In this document: positions 27,817 to 36,259 of the stretch, piece by piece | How the letters are laid out: every line of letters starts with the position of its first letter | How positions within the stretch are numbered: the first letter of the stretch is position 1 | Assembly: GCA_030447685.1 (NCBI GenBank) | Contig: JAUJOK010000008.1 | Location: 53,808-117,807, forward strand | DNA from: Armatimonadaceae bacterium | Lineage (GTDB): Bacteria; Armatimonadota; Armatimonadia; Armatimonadales; Armatimonadaceae | Direction of reading: 5' to 3' | DNA length: 64,000 bases | Notes under the pieces: generated by a model | What the model saw: only the letters and a program-made list of their open reading frames with translations | What the model was told of the DNA's origin: nothing | The model's database searches: none | Program-made: the position numbers and the translations under genes

Positions 27817-28677
27817 TTGACACGTAGCTTTGGTGGATGCCGAAGAATCAGGATAACGGTCGCGGCTTTGCTCTCGTTTGCCTTTATCGGCGCGGGGCCG
27901 GTGAAAGCCCAAACGGAAGCGGTTCCCTCCCGCACAGCGCCGGAGGCGGCGTCTACAGCGGAAAACGCGCCGGACCTTGCCCTGCTGCGAAAGGCGCTCG
28001 CTGTTTTCGCCGGGACGACGCTTCAGGCAGAGACGGAATTTCAGATCGACGCTAAAGGTTCCGGCGCGGCGTTCACGTACCGGGAACATATCGCGATTCA
28101 GGCGAAGCGACCCGGCAAGTTCCGCACCAGGATAACGATGTACGCGCCGGATGGCGGACGCGGGGCGCGGTACATGGTGGTGAATGACGGGGCGAAGGTT
28201 TTCACCTATCGGCCCGGTGCTCGGCAGTATTCCGTGACCACGCGAAAAGCCTGGGAAGCGAGTGACGAGGACCTGCCCGTGCTCGGTCTTTTCGGATCGG
28301 CGTTTATGGAAGGCTTTCTGAGCGATGTGGCGAAGGGTCTGGGCGGCAGCGACAGCAAAGCGACCCTGGAAACGCTCAAAACAATGGGTTTGACACTGAC
28401 CGGTAAGCCGGAAACCGTGGACGGCACGGAGCTGTACGCCTATACGCTGGACTTCGGCGGCCCGGAAAATACGGCTTATCGTTTTCTGATAGACCCGGCG
28501 GCAGCCGCCATCCGGCAGATAGAGCTAAAAACTAAGGACCGCAGGATGGAACTGGTGATGAAGGAGAAGATCCTGCGGCTCTGGTCGGCACCGGCCACTC
28601 CCGCCGGTACCTTTCAATTCGTCCCGCCGCGCGGCGCGAAAAAAGTCAATCAGTTGACGGTGGAGCCGTTCAAATAG
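27817..28677 (+). CDS. Exported LolA/DUF2092-like protein
   Basis: This 286-residue protein starts at TTG 27817, just after GGAGAAGG. Its signal peptide (RIRITVAALLSFAFIGAGPVKAQ) is clear. The body resembles the outer-membrane lipoprotein-sorting fold, with KALAVFAGTTLQAETEF, FRTRITMYAPDGG and the terminal TFQFVPPRGAKKV. That ending matches the TPPRGAKP of the lipoprotein redoxin at 2.8 kb, so they are probably paralogous. It is unusual to find this gene between infC and rpmI. Confidence 0.75.
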   Translation: MTRSFGGCRRIRITVAALLSFAFIGAGPVKAQTEAVPSRTAPEAASTAENAPDLALLRKALAVFAGTTLQAETEFQIDAKGSGAAFTYREHIAIQAKRPGKFRTRITMYAPDGGRGARYMVVNDGAKVFTYRPGARQYSVTTRKAWEASDEDLPVLGLFGSAFMEGFLSDVAKGLGGSDSKATLETLKTMGLTLTGKPETVDGTELYAYTLDFGGPENTAYRFLIDPAAAAIRQIELKTKDRRMELVMKEKILRLWSAPATPAGTFQFVPPRGAKKVNQLTVEPFK

Positions 28678-28717
28678 GAGTTAGCGGCACCTCGCGCCGC
28701 CCGAAAGGAAATTCGTT

Positions 28718-28918
28718 ATGCCCAAGATGAAGACCAACAAGAGCGCGTCCAAGCGCTTCCGGCTGACTTCCACCGGTAAAGTGATGTTCCGGCACACCAG
28801 CCTGAAAAAGAAGAAGATCAGCAAAAGCCCCGGCCAGAAGCGCCGCCTGTACATGGAAGGCGTCATGGACGCCAGCAAGGCGAAGATGGTGGGCCGCCAG
28901 ATTCCGTACGGAGCCTGA
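28718..28918 (+). CDS. rpmI: 50S ribosomal protein L35
   Basis: This 66-residue protein has the family sequence PKMKTNKSASKRF, LTSTGKVMFRHTSLKKK and QKRRLYMEG. Length is normal. A GAAAGGAAA site precedes the ATG. It sits between the LolA-like gene and rplT. Confidence 0.95.
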   Translation: MPKMKTNKSASKRFRLTSTGKVMFRHTSLKKKKISKSPGQKRRLYMEGVMDASKAKMVGRQIPYGA

Positions 28919-29044
28919 TACGCCGCCGCTACTATTCGGCTGCCCGGAGAACGGGTTGGCCGTCGGGTCCTAACGGCTGTGGGGGCAGCCCCGTAGGGGC
29001 ACCCCAAAGCTGCTTTGCAGCCAGCGCCCGAAGAAGGAGAAAAG
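28919..29044 (+). promoter_or_regulatory. Structured rpmI-rplT spacer
   Basis: The spacer holds a bulged hairpin near 28979-29007 (GCCCC-GTA-GGGGC core with TGGGG/CCCCA outer pairs) and a small GCTGC-TTT-GCAGC hairpin before the rplT ribosome site. It could be an L20 autoregulatory target, but I cannot match it to a known leader. Confidence 0.35.
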
Positions 29045-29407
29045 ATGCCACGAGTCAAGCGTGGGGTAATGACCCACAAGCGTCACAAAAACATTATCAA
29101 GCAGGCCTCCGGCTATTTCGGCGGCAAGAAGAACCTGTTCAAGACCGCTAATGAGGCCGTTGCCCGCTCCGGCAACTATGCCTATCGCGACCGGCGCAAT
29201 AAGAAGCGTGATTTCCGGCGTTTATGGATCACGCGCATCTCCGCCGCCTGCCGTAACGGCGGAACGACCTATTCCGCTTTCATTGCTGCCCTCGGCGCGG
29301 CCAATATCAGCCTGGACCGCAAGGTGCTGTCGGACATGGCGATTTCCGATCCCAACGGCTTTACCGCGCTGCTCCAGCAGGTGGGTCTTTCCCCCACCAC
29401 TGCGTAA
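29045..29407 (+). CDS. rplT: 50S ribosomal protein L20
   Basis: This 120-residue protein carries the L20 signature [51 protein letters not shown] and the C-terminal [13 protein letters not shown] segment ([10 protein letters not shown]). AGAAGGAGA precedes ATG 29045. In many bacteria it represses its own operon. Confidence 0.97.
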   Translation: MPRVKRGVMTHKRHKNIIKQASGYFGGKKNLFKTANEAVARSGNYAYRDRRNKKRDFRRLWITRISAACRNGGTTYSAFIAALGAANISLDRKVLSDMAISDPNGFTALLQQVGLSPTTA

Positions 29408-29441
29408 CCGCCGCGCCACGCATTCCTGAGGAAAAAACAAA

Positions 29442-29471
29442 AGGCCCGTGGCGAAAGCCGTGGGCCTTTTT
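29442..29471 (+). terminator. Rho-independent terminator after rplT
   Basis: An 11-bp stem (two G-U pairs) with GAAA loop spans 29442-29467 and is followed by a T-run to 29471. It should separate the ribosomal genes from pheST at least partly. Confidence 0.85.
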
Positions 29472-29517
29472 CCTGCGCCCGCCAGCGGGAGAAGTCTGGG
29501 TCAATGGTTTTCGTTTT

Positions 29518-29672
29518 CCTCGGAGTGCCCCGGAGTGTGGACACTCCGGGCTGCGGGGCACTATGTGCCAACCGTCCTGCGGACGGAAGAAGAGGAGCGT
29601 CTCCCCCGTCCGCAGGACGGTTAGCCGCAGGCTCCTAAGCTCGGAGTATCCATACTCCGGGGCACTCCGAGG
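29518..29672 (+). other. Multi-helix structured element before pheS
   Basis: Outer arms 29518-29541 and 29649-29672 pair over 24 positions with one G-U pair. A central 17-bp perfect stem joins 29570-29586 with 29606-29622. Each outer arm can instead form a local hairpin: 29529-29538 with 29541-29550, and 29642-29649 with 29652-29659. The element ends 17 bases before the pheS start. Confidence 0.7.
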
Positions 29673-29689
29673 CGAATAAGGAAGAGTAC

Positions 29690-30676
29690 ATGGTAACTGA
29701 GGAACTGCAAACCATCGAAGCGGAAGCGAATCAGGCCATCACCGACGCCGGATCGTCCGAGATGCTGGATCGGCTTCAGGTCGAGTTTTTAGGACGCAAA
29801 GGACGTTTGACTGAGCTTCTCCGGGGGATCGGAACGCTTCCGTCTGACCAGAAACCCCTGTTCGGGCAGGCATTGAACGCCTCGAAGGAACGTTTGACCG
29901 GCCTGATTGCCGCACGCCGTGAAGAGTTATCCGTTCAGGAACGGGCCGAGCGCGAGCAGGCGGAGGCGATTGATGTGACCCTGCCGGGCCGCGCCCGCCC
30001 GCAGGGCCGCCTGCATCCACTCACCGCCACCATGCAGGACATTAAGCGCGTGATGATAGGGCAGGGCTTCGAGTTCGTGGACGGGCCGGACATCGAGGAT
30101 TATCTATACAACTTCGACTGGCTGAATTTTCCGCCCGACCACCCCGCGATGGATGAGCAGATGAGCTTTTCCGTGGACGACACCCATCTGCTCCGCACGC
30201 AGACGACCGCTTTGCAGGGCCGTATTATGCAGCACCGGCAGCCGCCGTTTCGCATCGCGACTGTCGGGCGGTGCTTTCGCTATGAAGCGGTGGATGCGAC
30301 GCACCACCACACGTTTCATCAGGTGGACGGCTTTTCCGTGGATGAGGGCATTTCGCTGGCTGACCTGAAGGGGGTCCTGGCCGAACTGGCGCGCGGGCTG
30401 TTCGGGCCGGATGTGACCGTGCGCTTTCGGCCTGACTTTTTCCCGTTCGTCGAGCCGGGCGTCGAGGTCGCGATCCGCTGGGGAAACCGATGGCTGGAGT
30501 TGGGCGGGGCGGGCCTGATCCATCCGAACATCCTGCGCCGCGCCGGGTATGATACGGAACGCTACAGCGGCTTCGCCTTCGGCCTGGGGGTGGACCGTAT
30601 GCCGATGCTGCGCTATGGGATCGACGACCTGCGCCTGTTTCTGAACAACGACCTGCGCTTTTTGCAGCAGTTTTAG
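29690..30676 (+). CDS. pheS: Phenylalanine--tRNA ligase alpha subunit
   Basis: This 328-residue protein has the N-terminal coiled coil (EELQTIEAEANQAI, FLGRKGRLTELL), and class II motifs in HPAMDEQMSFSV, RTQTTALQGRIM, FRYEAVDATHHHTFHQVDGF and the terminal GFAFGLGVDRMPMLRYGI. All expected catalytic blocks are intact. GTG-free start ATG 29690 follows AAGGAAGA. pheT follows after a 22-bp-stem palindrome. Confidence 0.96.
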   Translation: MVTEELQTIEAEANQAITDAGSSEMLDRLQVEFLGRKGRLTELLRGIGTLPSDQKPLFGQALNASKERLTGLIAARREELSVQERAEREQAEAIDVTLPGRARPQGRLHPLTATMQDIKRVMIGQGFEFVDGPDIEDYLYNFDWLNFPPDHPAMDEQMSFSVDDTHLLRTQTTALQGRIMQHRQPPFRIATVGRCFRYEAVDATHHHTFHQVDGFSVDEGISLADLKGVLAELARGLFGPDVTVRFRPDFFPFVEPGVEVAIRWGNRWLELGGAGLIHPNILRRAGYDTERYSGFAFGLGVDRMPMLRYGIDDLRLFLNNDLRFLQQF

Positions 30677-30683
30677 CCTGTGT

Positions 30684-30739
30684 GGGCCTCTCCTCCCTGC
30701 CCCCTCTCCTAAAGGAAAGGGGGCAGGGAGGAGAGGCCC
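30684..30739. repeat. Palindromic intergenic element, copy A
   Basis: A 22-bp perfect inverted repeat (30684-30705 with 30718-30739) surrounds TCCTAAAGGA, which is itself self-complementary. It lies between pheS and pheT, where it could limit pheT expression. Confidence 0.85.
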
Positions 30740-30750
30740 GGAGAAGAACA

Positions 30751-32822
30751 ATGAAAATTCCCGTCGCGTGGCTGCGCGAGTACGTGGATGTACCTGAAGA
30801 GACGGCGGCGCTGGAAGCGTTCGCGGACGCTTTGACGATGGCCGGTCTGGAAGTCGAGGAGATACAATCCACGCCTGCCGGGCCGACGTTTTATACCAAG
30901 ATAACGCCGAACCGGGGGGATTGGGCCTCGGTCTACGGCACGGCCCGCGAGGCGTCCGCCGCGTTTTCTATCTCTGAAGCCGCTGCCGAAGGCGGATACG
31001 GGCATCGGGCCGGAGGCGGCGCAGCAGTCCGCTTCCGTCCAGGTGGAGGATGCTGACGCCTGCCCGCGCTATTCCGCGAAGATTATCCGTAACGTTAACA
31101 TCGGGCCGTCGCCGCAGTGGATGCAGGATCGACTCACGGCGGCGGGAATGCGTCCGGTCAATAATGTTGTGGATGTCACCAACTATGTGATGCTCGAATT
31201 CGGCCAGCCGCTGCACGCTTTTGATGCAGATGCACTGCCGAACGGGAGTATCGTGGTGCGGCAGGCGCGCGTGGGCGAAACGCTGGTGACGCTGGACGGT
31301 ATGGAGCGCAAACTGGAGCCGGGGATGCGTGTGCATCTGCGACCCCCAGAAGCCCATTGCCATCGCCGGTATCATGGGCGGCGGCCCGACCGAAGTATCG
31401 GAAGCCACAAAGAACATCCTGCTGGAGTCCGCGCACTTCGACCCGCTTTCCGTCCGGCGCACCGCCAAGCGCCTGCCGCTCGCCACCGATGCTTCCTACC
31501 GGTTCGAGCGTTATGCAGACCCCGCGCTTGTGCCCGTCGCCGCCGAGCGCGCCGCGCAGCTTATCGCCGAACTGGCGGGGGGCGCAGCCGTGCCGGGGCT
31601 GGATCGATGTCTATGAAAAACCCGCGCCGCCGCGCCGCATCCGCGCGCGCGTGGAGCGCATTCAACTGCTGCTGGGCGCAAATGTGGACAGGGACGCCAT
31701 GATTGCCGGGTTAGAGCGACTGGGACTGTCGGTCGAAGCATCTGCGGACGTGCTGGAGGTGACCGCGCCGACGTGGCGACCCGACCTGACGATGGAAGAT
31801 GACATCGCCGAGGAGGTAGGCCGAATCGCGCTGGGTTATGAGAACCTGCCGGAAACCCTGCCGCCGCAGCGCGCAGGCCGGGGCCAGGACTCGACGCGCG
31901 GCGCGTGGATGGGACGTGTCCGTGAGAGCCTGGTACGCGCGGGCCTTCAGGAAGTCGTCTCCCATTCGCTGACAGCCCCCTCCGCGCTATCGACCGAAGA
32001 GGAAACCGCGCGCCGCGTGGCGATTCGTTCTGCGCTGTCCGAGGATGTTTCGACGCTGCGGACGTCGCTGACGCCGAATCTTGCCGCCATCGCCGCGCGC
32101 GCGCATACGTCCGGCCAGCGTGATATCGCTCTTTTCGAGGTCGGGCCGGTTTATCGTAAAGCAGACGTGGGGGACGGCTATGTGGAGCCGCTGCGCGTTA
32201 CCGGTATCGTTACCGGTTCAGCGGTCGGGCAGCCGTGGGCGATCAAGCCGGAAACGTTACCGGCGGACTTTTTCTACATCAAAGGTATTGTGGAAAGTCT
32301 TCTAACGACATTGGGAATTCCGACGCCGTCTTTGCTCCGGGAACCCATCCCAATACCCATCCGGGCCGCACCGCCACCGTCTCCGTGGGCGGCGAATTCG
32401 TGGGCATGATTGCCGAGTTTTCCGAAACGGTGGCCGCGCGGCACGATCTGCCGCGCCGGACGTATCTTTTCGATCTGGACGGCGAGGCGCTGCTGCGCCA
32501 TTCATCGGATGGGCACGTCCGCTACGCGCCGCTTTCCCGCTTCCCCGTCGTTACGCGTGATCTTGCGCCGGTCCTTGCGCGTTCGGTGGCGTATACGCAG
32601 GTAGAGGCGACGACGCGCGAAGCCGCCGGGCCGCTGCTGGACACGCTGCGGCTTGTGGATGTGTACGAAGGCGCGAACCTGGGCGAGAACCGGCGCTCGT
32701 TGACGCTGCGTCTGACCTTCCGCTCCGCCGACCGCACTCTGACCGATACGGAGGTGGAGCAGGCGCTGGCCCACGTTCGCACGGCGCTCGTGGAGACGCT
32801 GGGCGCGGATTTGCGCGGCTGA
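30751..32822 (+). CDS. pheT: Phenylalanine--tRNA ligase beta subunit, four apparent frameshifts
   Basis: Segments in successive frames form one Phe[89 protein letters not shown]-like core, and the C-terminal FDX-ACB domain ([15 protein letters not shown]). Breaks fall near 30963 (T run one long), 31335 (extra base), 31597 (G run one long) and 32321 (base missing). The net +2 restores 690 codons from 2072 bp. The EMAP/tRNA-binding OB domain usually found after the first 40 residues is absent, so this is the short form. Function as ligase with PheS is certain if the breaks are errors. Confidence 0.9.
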
Positions 32823-32889
32823 AATGAACCGGATGACGTTTCGGCCCGTCAGTGGGTTGGCTGTGACCTTGCCGAAGCGAAAGGGGACA

Positions 32890-34644
32890 ATGATGGTAAT
32901 CCGGCGGCGAGCTTCTCTCGTGAGCGCGGCAGTCGCTATTTCAACGGCGCTGCTACTTACCCTACATGACGCGGCGCAAGCGCAGGCGCAGAAAAGCGTT
33001 TCCCCGGCTCCTGCTGCGCCGAAGAGCGTTCTTTTCTCCGAAGCGCTGGCCGGGCGACGGCTGCTGTACGCGGCCCGCGACGCCTACCGAAACGCCCCTG
33101 CCGTGCGCTTCACGGCGACATGGACGGAAACGGTTGACCAGGGCACAGGCAAAGAGACCACGACGGGCACAGAGACCGTCGCTGCCGAGCCTCGGGCGCG
33201 GCGTCTCGCGCTGACCTCGGAGACAGCGACGGGGAACGAGAAACGCACCCGGCGGGCCATTGCCAATGGCGATACGCTGCTGGTGACCCGCTTCGAATCG
33301 GGTTCCGGCGGCGAGAATACGGCCCCGACGCGGGAATTCCTCCGCCTGCCGCTGAACTCCGAAGACACCCTGCCTCGCGCGCTTCAGCAGGTGCAGTTCA
33401 CGCCCCGCACACAGGCGGCGGCTTTGCTGCTGCTGGAACCGGACTGGAGCGTGCGCGGAGCGGCGGCCTCCACGAGCACGCGCGGTGAGGTGTGGGAAAC
33501 GGAAACGGCGCGGTCGCAGCAATATGCGAACAATGCGCTGGTTAACGTCACCCGAACGCGGCGCTACCTTCTCGACCCGAAAACGCGCCTGCTGCGGCGT
33601 TTCGAGGAGTGGGTGTCTACCGAGCCATTGAACGGTCCCGCTCGCAACGCAAGAAACGCCTATGTTCGCGCCAGCTACCGGCGGGAAGAGTATCGTCAGG
33701 CGCGCGTCGGTGGCGGCGGCGGCGCGCTTCCCGCCTCTCTGTTTTCTCAGGCGCTTCCGGCGGGATACAAAGAAGCGGCGCTGCCCAGTGTCTCCCTGCC
33801 CTCCGCCCCCGAACCCGCGGAAATGGACGAAAATGCGCGGCGTCTGCTGCAAAAGTGGACGCGCGCGCAGGAACGCCTTCTTTCCTACTACGCGCAAATA
33901 GAAGTGACGTTCCGCCGCGAACAGAACAGTGACAATCCGGAGGAGGCACAGCAGCAGCAGCAGCAGCAGCGACCTAACCGGCGCAACGATTGGAGCAACT
34001 GGCGCATCCTGTATTCGGTCTGGATGCAGAAACCGAACCGGGCGCGGCTTACTATCGATACGACGGGGATGGCGGATCGGCGGGCGCGCTCACTGCTGGC
34101 CGTGGCCGACGGCGCGCAGGTAACGGTGCAGGATCGGCGTACCAACCGGGTCCGCACCCAGGCTCTGACGGAAAGAAACGACCTGGGCCGACGGCTTCAG
34201 CAGGCCGGTTTCAACGATTGGGCAGGAGTGCTGGACTGGCTGCTCGCCCCGCCGGTACAGGAAAAAGACCGGGTGGTTTACCGGGGCCGCACGCTGCTGG
34301 ACGGCGAAGCGGTAGACCTGCTGGACATTGTGCGGACGACGATTGAGCAGGAGCGAGGCAAGGAAGCGGAGGTTACGACCACGACGACGGTCGCCCTGGG
34401 AGCCACGGACGGTCTGCCTCGGCAAACCGTGCGGCGGCGCGAGGCCACCGTTTCTGGCCTTTTCGACCGTGACCAGCCGGATGATATGGTCATCACGGCG
34501 CGGTATCGCCCGGTGCGGAAGGATGCGGAGCCGCCCGCCAATGCCTTCGCCTTTGTTGCTCCCGCCAACACTCCGTCGCAGGACGCGAACAGGAACCGGC
34601 GCGAGCGGCGCGGGGGCGGCGGGGGCGGTAGGCGGCGTAATTGA
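32890..34644 (+). CDS. Large exported protein with two LolA-like halves
   Basis: This 584-residue protein has a signal (ASLVSAAVAISTALLLTLHDAAQAQAQ) and two similar halves. Each begins with a helix and an LolA-like strand set (RDAYRNAPAVRFTATW, and LLQKWTRAQERLLSYYAQIEVTF). A Gln-only run of seven lies between them, and a Gly/Arg-rich tail (RRERRGGGGGGRRRN) ends the protein. It starts at ATG 32890 after AGGGGAC, 67 bp past pheT. Function unknown; probably envelope lipid or lipoprotein handling. Confidence 0.65.
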   Translation: MMVIRRRASLVSAAVAISTALLLTLHDAAQAQAQKSVSPAPAAPKSVLFSEALAGRRLLYAARDAYRNAPAVRFTATWTETVDQGTGKETTTGTETVAAEPRARRLALTSETATGNEKRTRRAIANGDTLLVTRFESGSGGENTAPTREFLRLPLNSEDTLPRALQQVQFTPRTQAAALLLLEPDWSVRGAAASTSTRGEVWETETARSQQYANNALVNVTRTRRYLLDPKTRLLRRFEEWVSTEPLNGPARNARNAYVRASYRREEYRQARVGGGGGALPASLFSQALPAGYKEAALPSVSLPSAPEPAEMDENARRLLQKWTRAQERLLSYYAQIEVTFRREQNSDNPEEAQQQQQQQRPNRRNDWSNWRILYSVWMQKPNRARLTIDTTGMADRRARSLLAVADGAQVTVQDRRTNRVRTQALTERNDLGRRLQQAGFNDWAGVLDWLLAPPVQEKDRVVYRGRTLLDGEAVDLLDIVRTTIEQERGKEAEVTTTTTVALGATDGLPRQTVRRREATVSGLFDRDQPDDMVITARYRPVRKDAEPPANAFAFVAPANTPSQDANRNRRERRGGGGGGRRRN

Positions 34645-36170
34645 TGTTCCCCACGGTCCGTTATAGGCCAGTCCTCTGCCTGCTGCTTTCCCTGGCCGCT
34701 GCTCTCCTGTTGGAAAGCGGTCAGCCGGTTCTGGCGCAGGCCCCGATGCCGGTGACGGCAACGCGGCGGGTCGTCAAGCAGGTGGCGGCGGGGGTAGAGC
34801 TTATACAGGAAGTGATCCCGGCATCGTCACCGGAGGGGCCTCTGATCGTCAATGTGCTGCGCGTAGACCCGAAAGTAAAGGGGGTACGGGTAGAGGCGGC
34901 TCTGGGTCAAGACAGGGTCTGGGGCCTGGATGCGACGTTCGGGCGTGAGATCGTTTCCACGCTGGCGGCGCGGCGCGGGGCCGTCGCGGGCGTGAATGCG
35001 GGCTTCTTCCCCTTCCTGGGCAACCCCCTGGGCATTCACCTGGAAAACGGGGACCTGATAACGGAACCGAATAATCGGGCAGCGTTCACGCTGACGGCGG
35101 ACGGCACCGCCAGCTTCGACATCTTTAGTTTCGGGAGTGTCGTGCGTGCCCCCGGCGAAACTTTCTTTCCTATCAATGGCCTGAATAGGAAGCCAAGCAG
35201 GCGCGATGCGCTCCTGCTGTACACGCCCCGCTTCTTTTCGGCGACGCTGAAGGATGCCGCGCGCTACGAAGTGGTTTTGGCAGGTGTTCGCGGTCCGATA
35301 ACTCCGGGTAAAGATTACGCGGGCACAGTCACACGGGCGGGCGCGGGCGGGATGACGCCGCTCGCGGCGGATACGGTTGTGCTGTCCGGCGGCGATGCCG
35401 GGGCCGAATGGCTGCGCGCGAACGCCGCTCCCGGCGCGAGGCTGAGATTTCGACTGACGGTAGGCGTAAACACACCCAAGACGCTGAACTGGGAAAGGGT
35501 GCGGGCATCGGTGGCGGGCGGGCCGCGCCTGCTGACGGCGGGACGCGTCACCATCACCGCCGCCGAGGAAGGCTTCGGCGCGGACTTCGTAACCACGCGC
35601 CACCCGCGAACGGCGGTCGCCGCCACGCGGGACGGCAAGCTGCTGCTTATCACGGTGGACGGGCGGCAAAAGTCGCTGAGCCGGGGTGTCTCGTTGCCGG
35701 AACTTGCGGCCCTGCTTTTGAAGTACAAAGCCTGGGACGCAATGAATCTGGACGGCGGCGGATCGACCGCAATGGTGGCGGGCGACGGCATCGTCAACTC
35801 GCCGTCAAGCAGTCTGGAACGGCCCGTGGCGAACGCGCTGCTTGTCTTTGCGGATGTACCGAGTTCCGCGCCTCGCCAGCCGCTTTCGCTCGGCCCTGCG
35901 CCTGCGCCGTTCGTGGTCGGCCAAAAGCGGGCGATGAGTCTTTCGAACGCATCCGGCGCACCGCTGACCGGGCATCCCCGGATCATCTGGTCAACCACGG
36001 GCGGCGTCGGCTTTGTCAGTCAGGACGGCGTATTCGTGGCGCTTCGTCCCGGCGCGGGCACGGTGCGGGCAGCACTGGGCGCGGAGCAGGTCAGCGTGCC
36101 CGTTGTCGTTGTGGGCGCTCCTGCCCAAACGCTACCGGCCCCGGTGGTACCGGTTCCTGCCAACCCGTAA
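34644..36170 (+). CDS. Exported phosphodiester glycosidase (NAGPA-like)
   Basis: This 508-residue protein has a signal peptide and a NAGPA/DUF2233 domain: AGVNAGFFPFLGNPLG, GPRLLTAG, HPRTAVAATRDGKLLLITVDGR, and the hallmark AWDAMNLDGGGSTAMV. A C-terminal Ig-like stretch follows about residue 410. Its ATG overlaps the previous TGA by one base, indicating coupling. The family cleaves phosphate-linked sugars, probably on surface glycans here. Confidence 0.85.
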   Translation: MFPTVRYRPVLCLLLSLAAALLLESGQPVLAQAPMPVTATRRVVKQVAAGVELIQEVIPASSPEGPLIVNVLRVDPKVKGVRVEAALGQDRVWGLDATFGREIVSTLAARRGAVAGVNAGFFPFLGNPLGIHLENGDLITEPNNRAAFTLTADGTASFDIFSFGSVVRAPGETFFPINGLNRKPSRRDALLLYTPRFFSATLKDAARYEVVLAGVRGPITPGKDYAGTVTRAGAGGMTPLAADTVVLSGGDAGAEWLRANAAPGARLRFRLTVGVNTPKTLNWERVRASVAGGPRLLTAGRVTITAAEEGFGADFVTTRHPRTAVAATRDGKLLLITVDGRQKSLSRGVSLPELAALLLKYKAWDAMNLDGGGSTAMVAGDGIVNSPSSSLERPVANALLVFADVPSSAPRQPLSLGPAPAPFVVGQKRAMSLSNASGAPLTGHPRIIWSTTGGVGFVSQDGVFVALRPGAGTVRAALGAEQVSVPVVVVGAPAQTLPAPVVPVPANP

Positions 36171-36176
36171 ACCGGC

Positions 36177-36205
36177 TTGACTACGCCTTGCGCGCCTGTT
36201 ATAAT
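36177..36205 (+). promoter_or_regulatory. Sigma-70-like promoter for PQQ-repeat gene
   Basis: TTGACT at 36177-36182, 17-base spacer, and consensus TATAAT at 36200-36205, ending 54 bases before the ATG. Confidence 0.75.
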
Positions 36206-36259
36206 CGCAGTATCTGGCTTCACGTAACGACCCTTCGCGGGTCGGTAAGGATTGAAACG

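Noticed and set aside
29472..29689. T-box leader controlling pheS
   Set aside because: No T-box consensus or specifier-loop arrangement is visible; the structure is of long palindromes instead.
30751..32822. Programmed ribosomal frameshifting in pheT
   Set aside because: Four breaks of both signs in one gene and no slippery-site pattern make this implausible.
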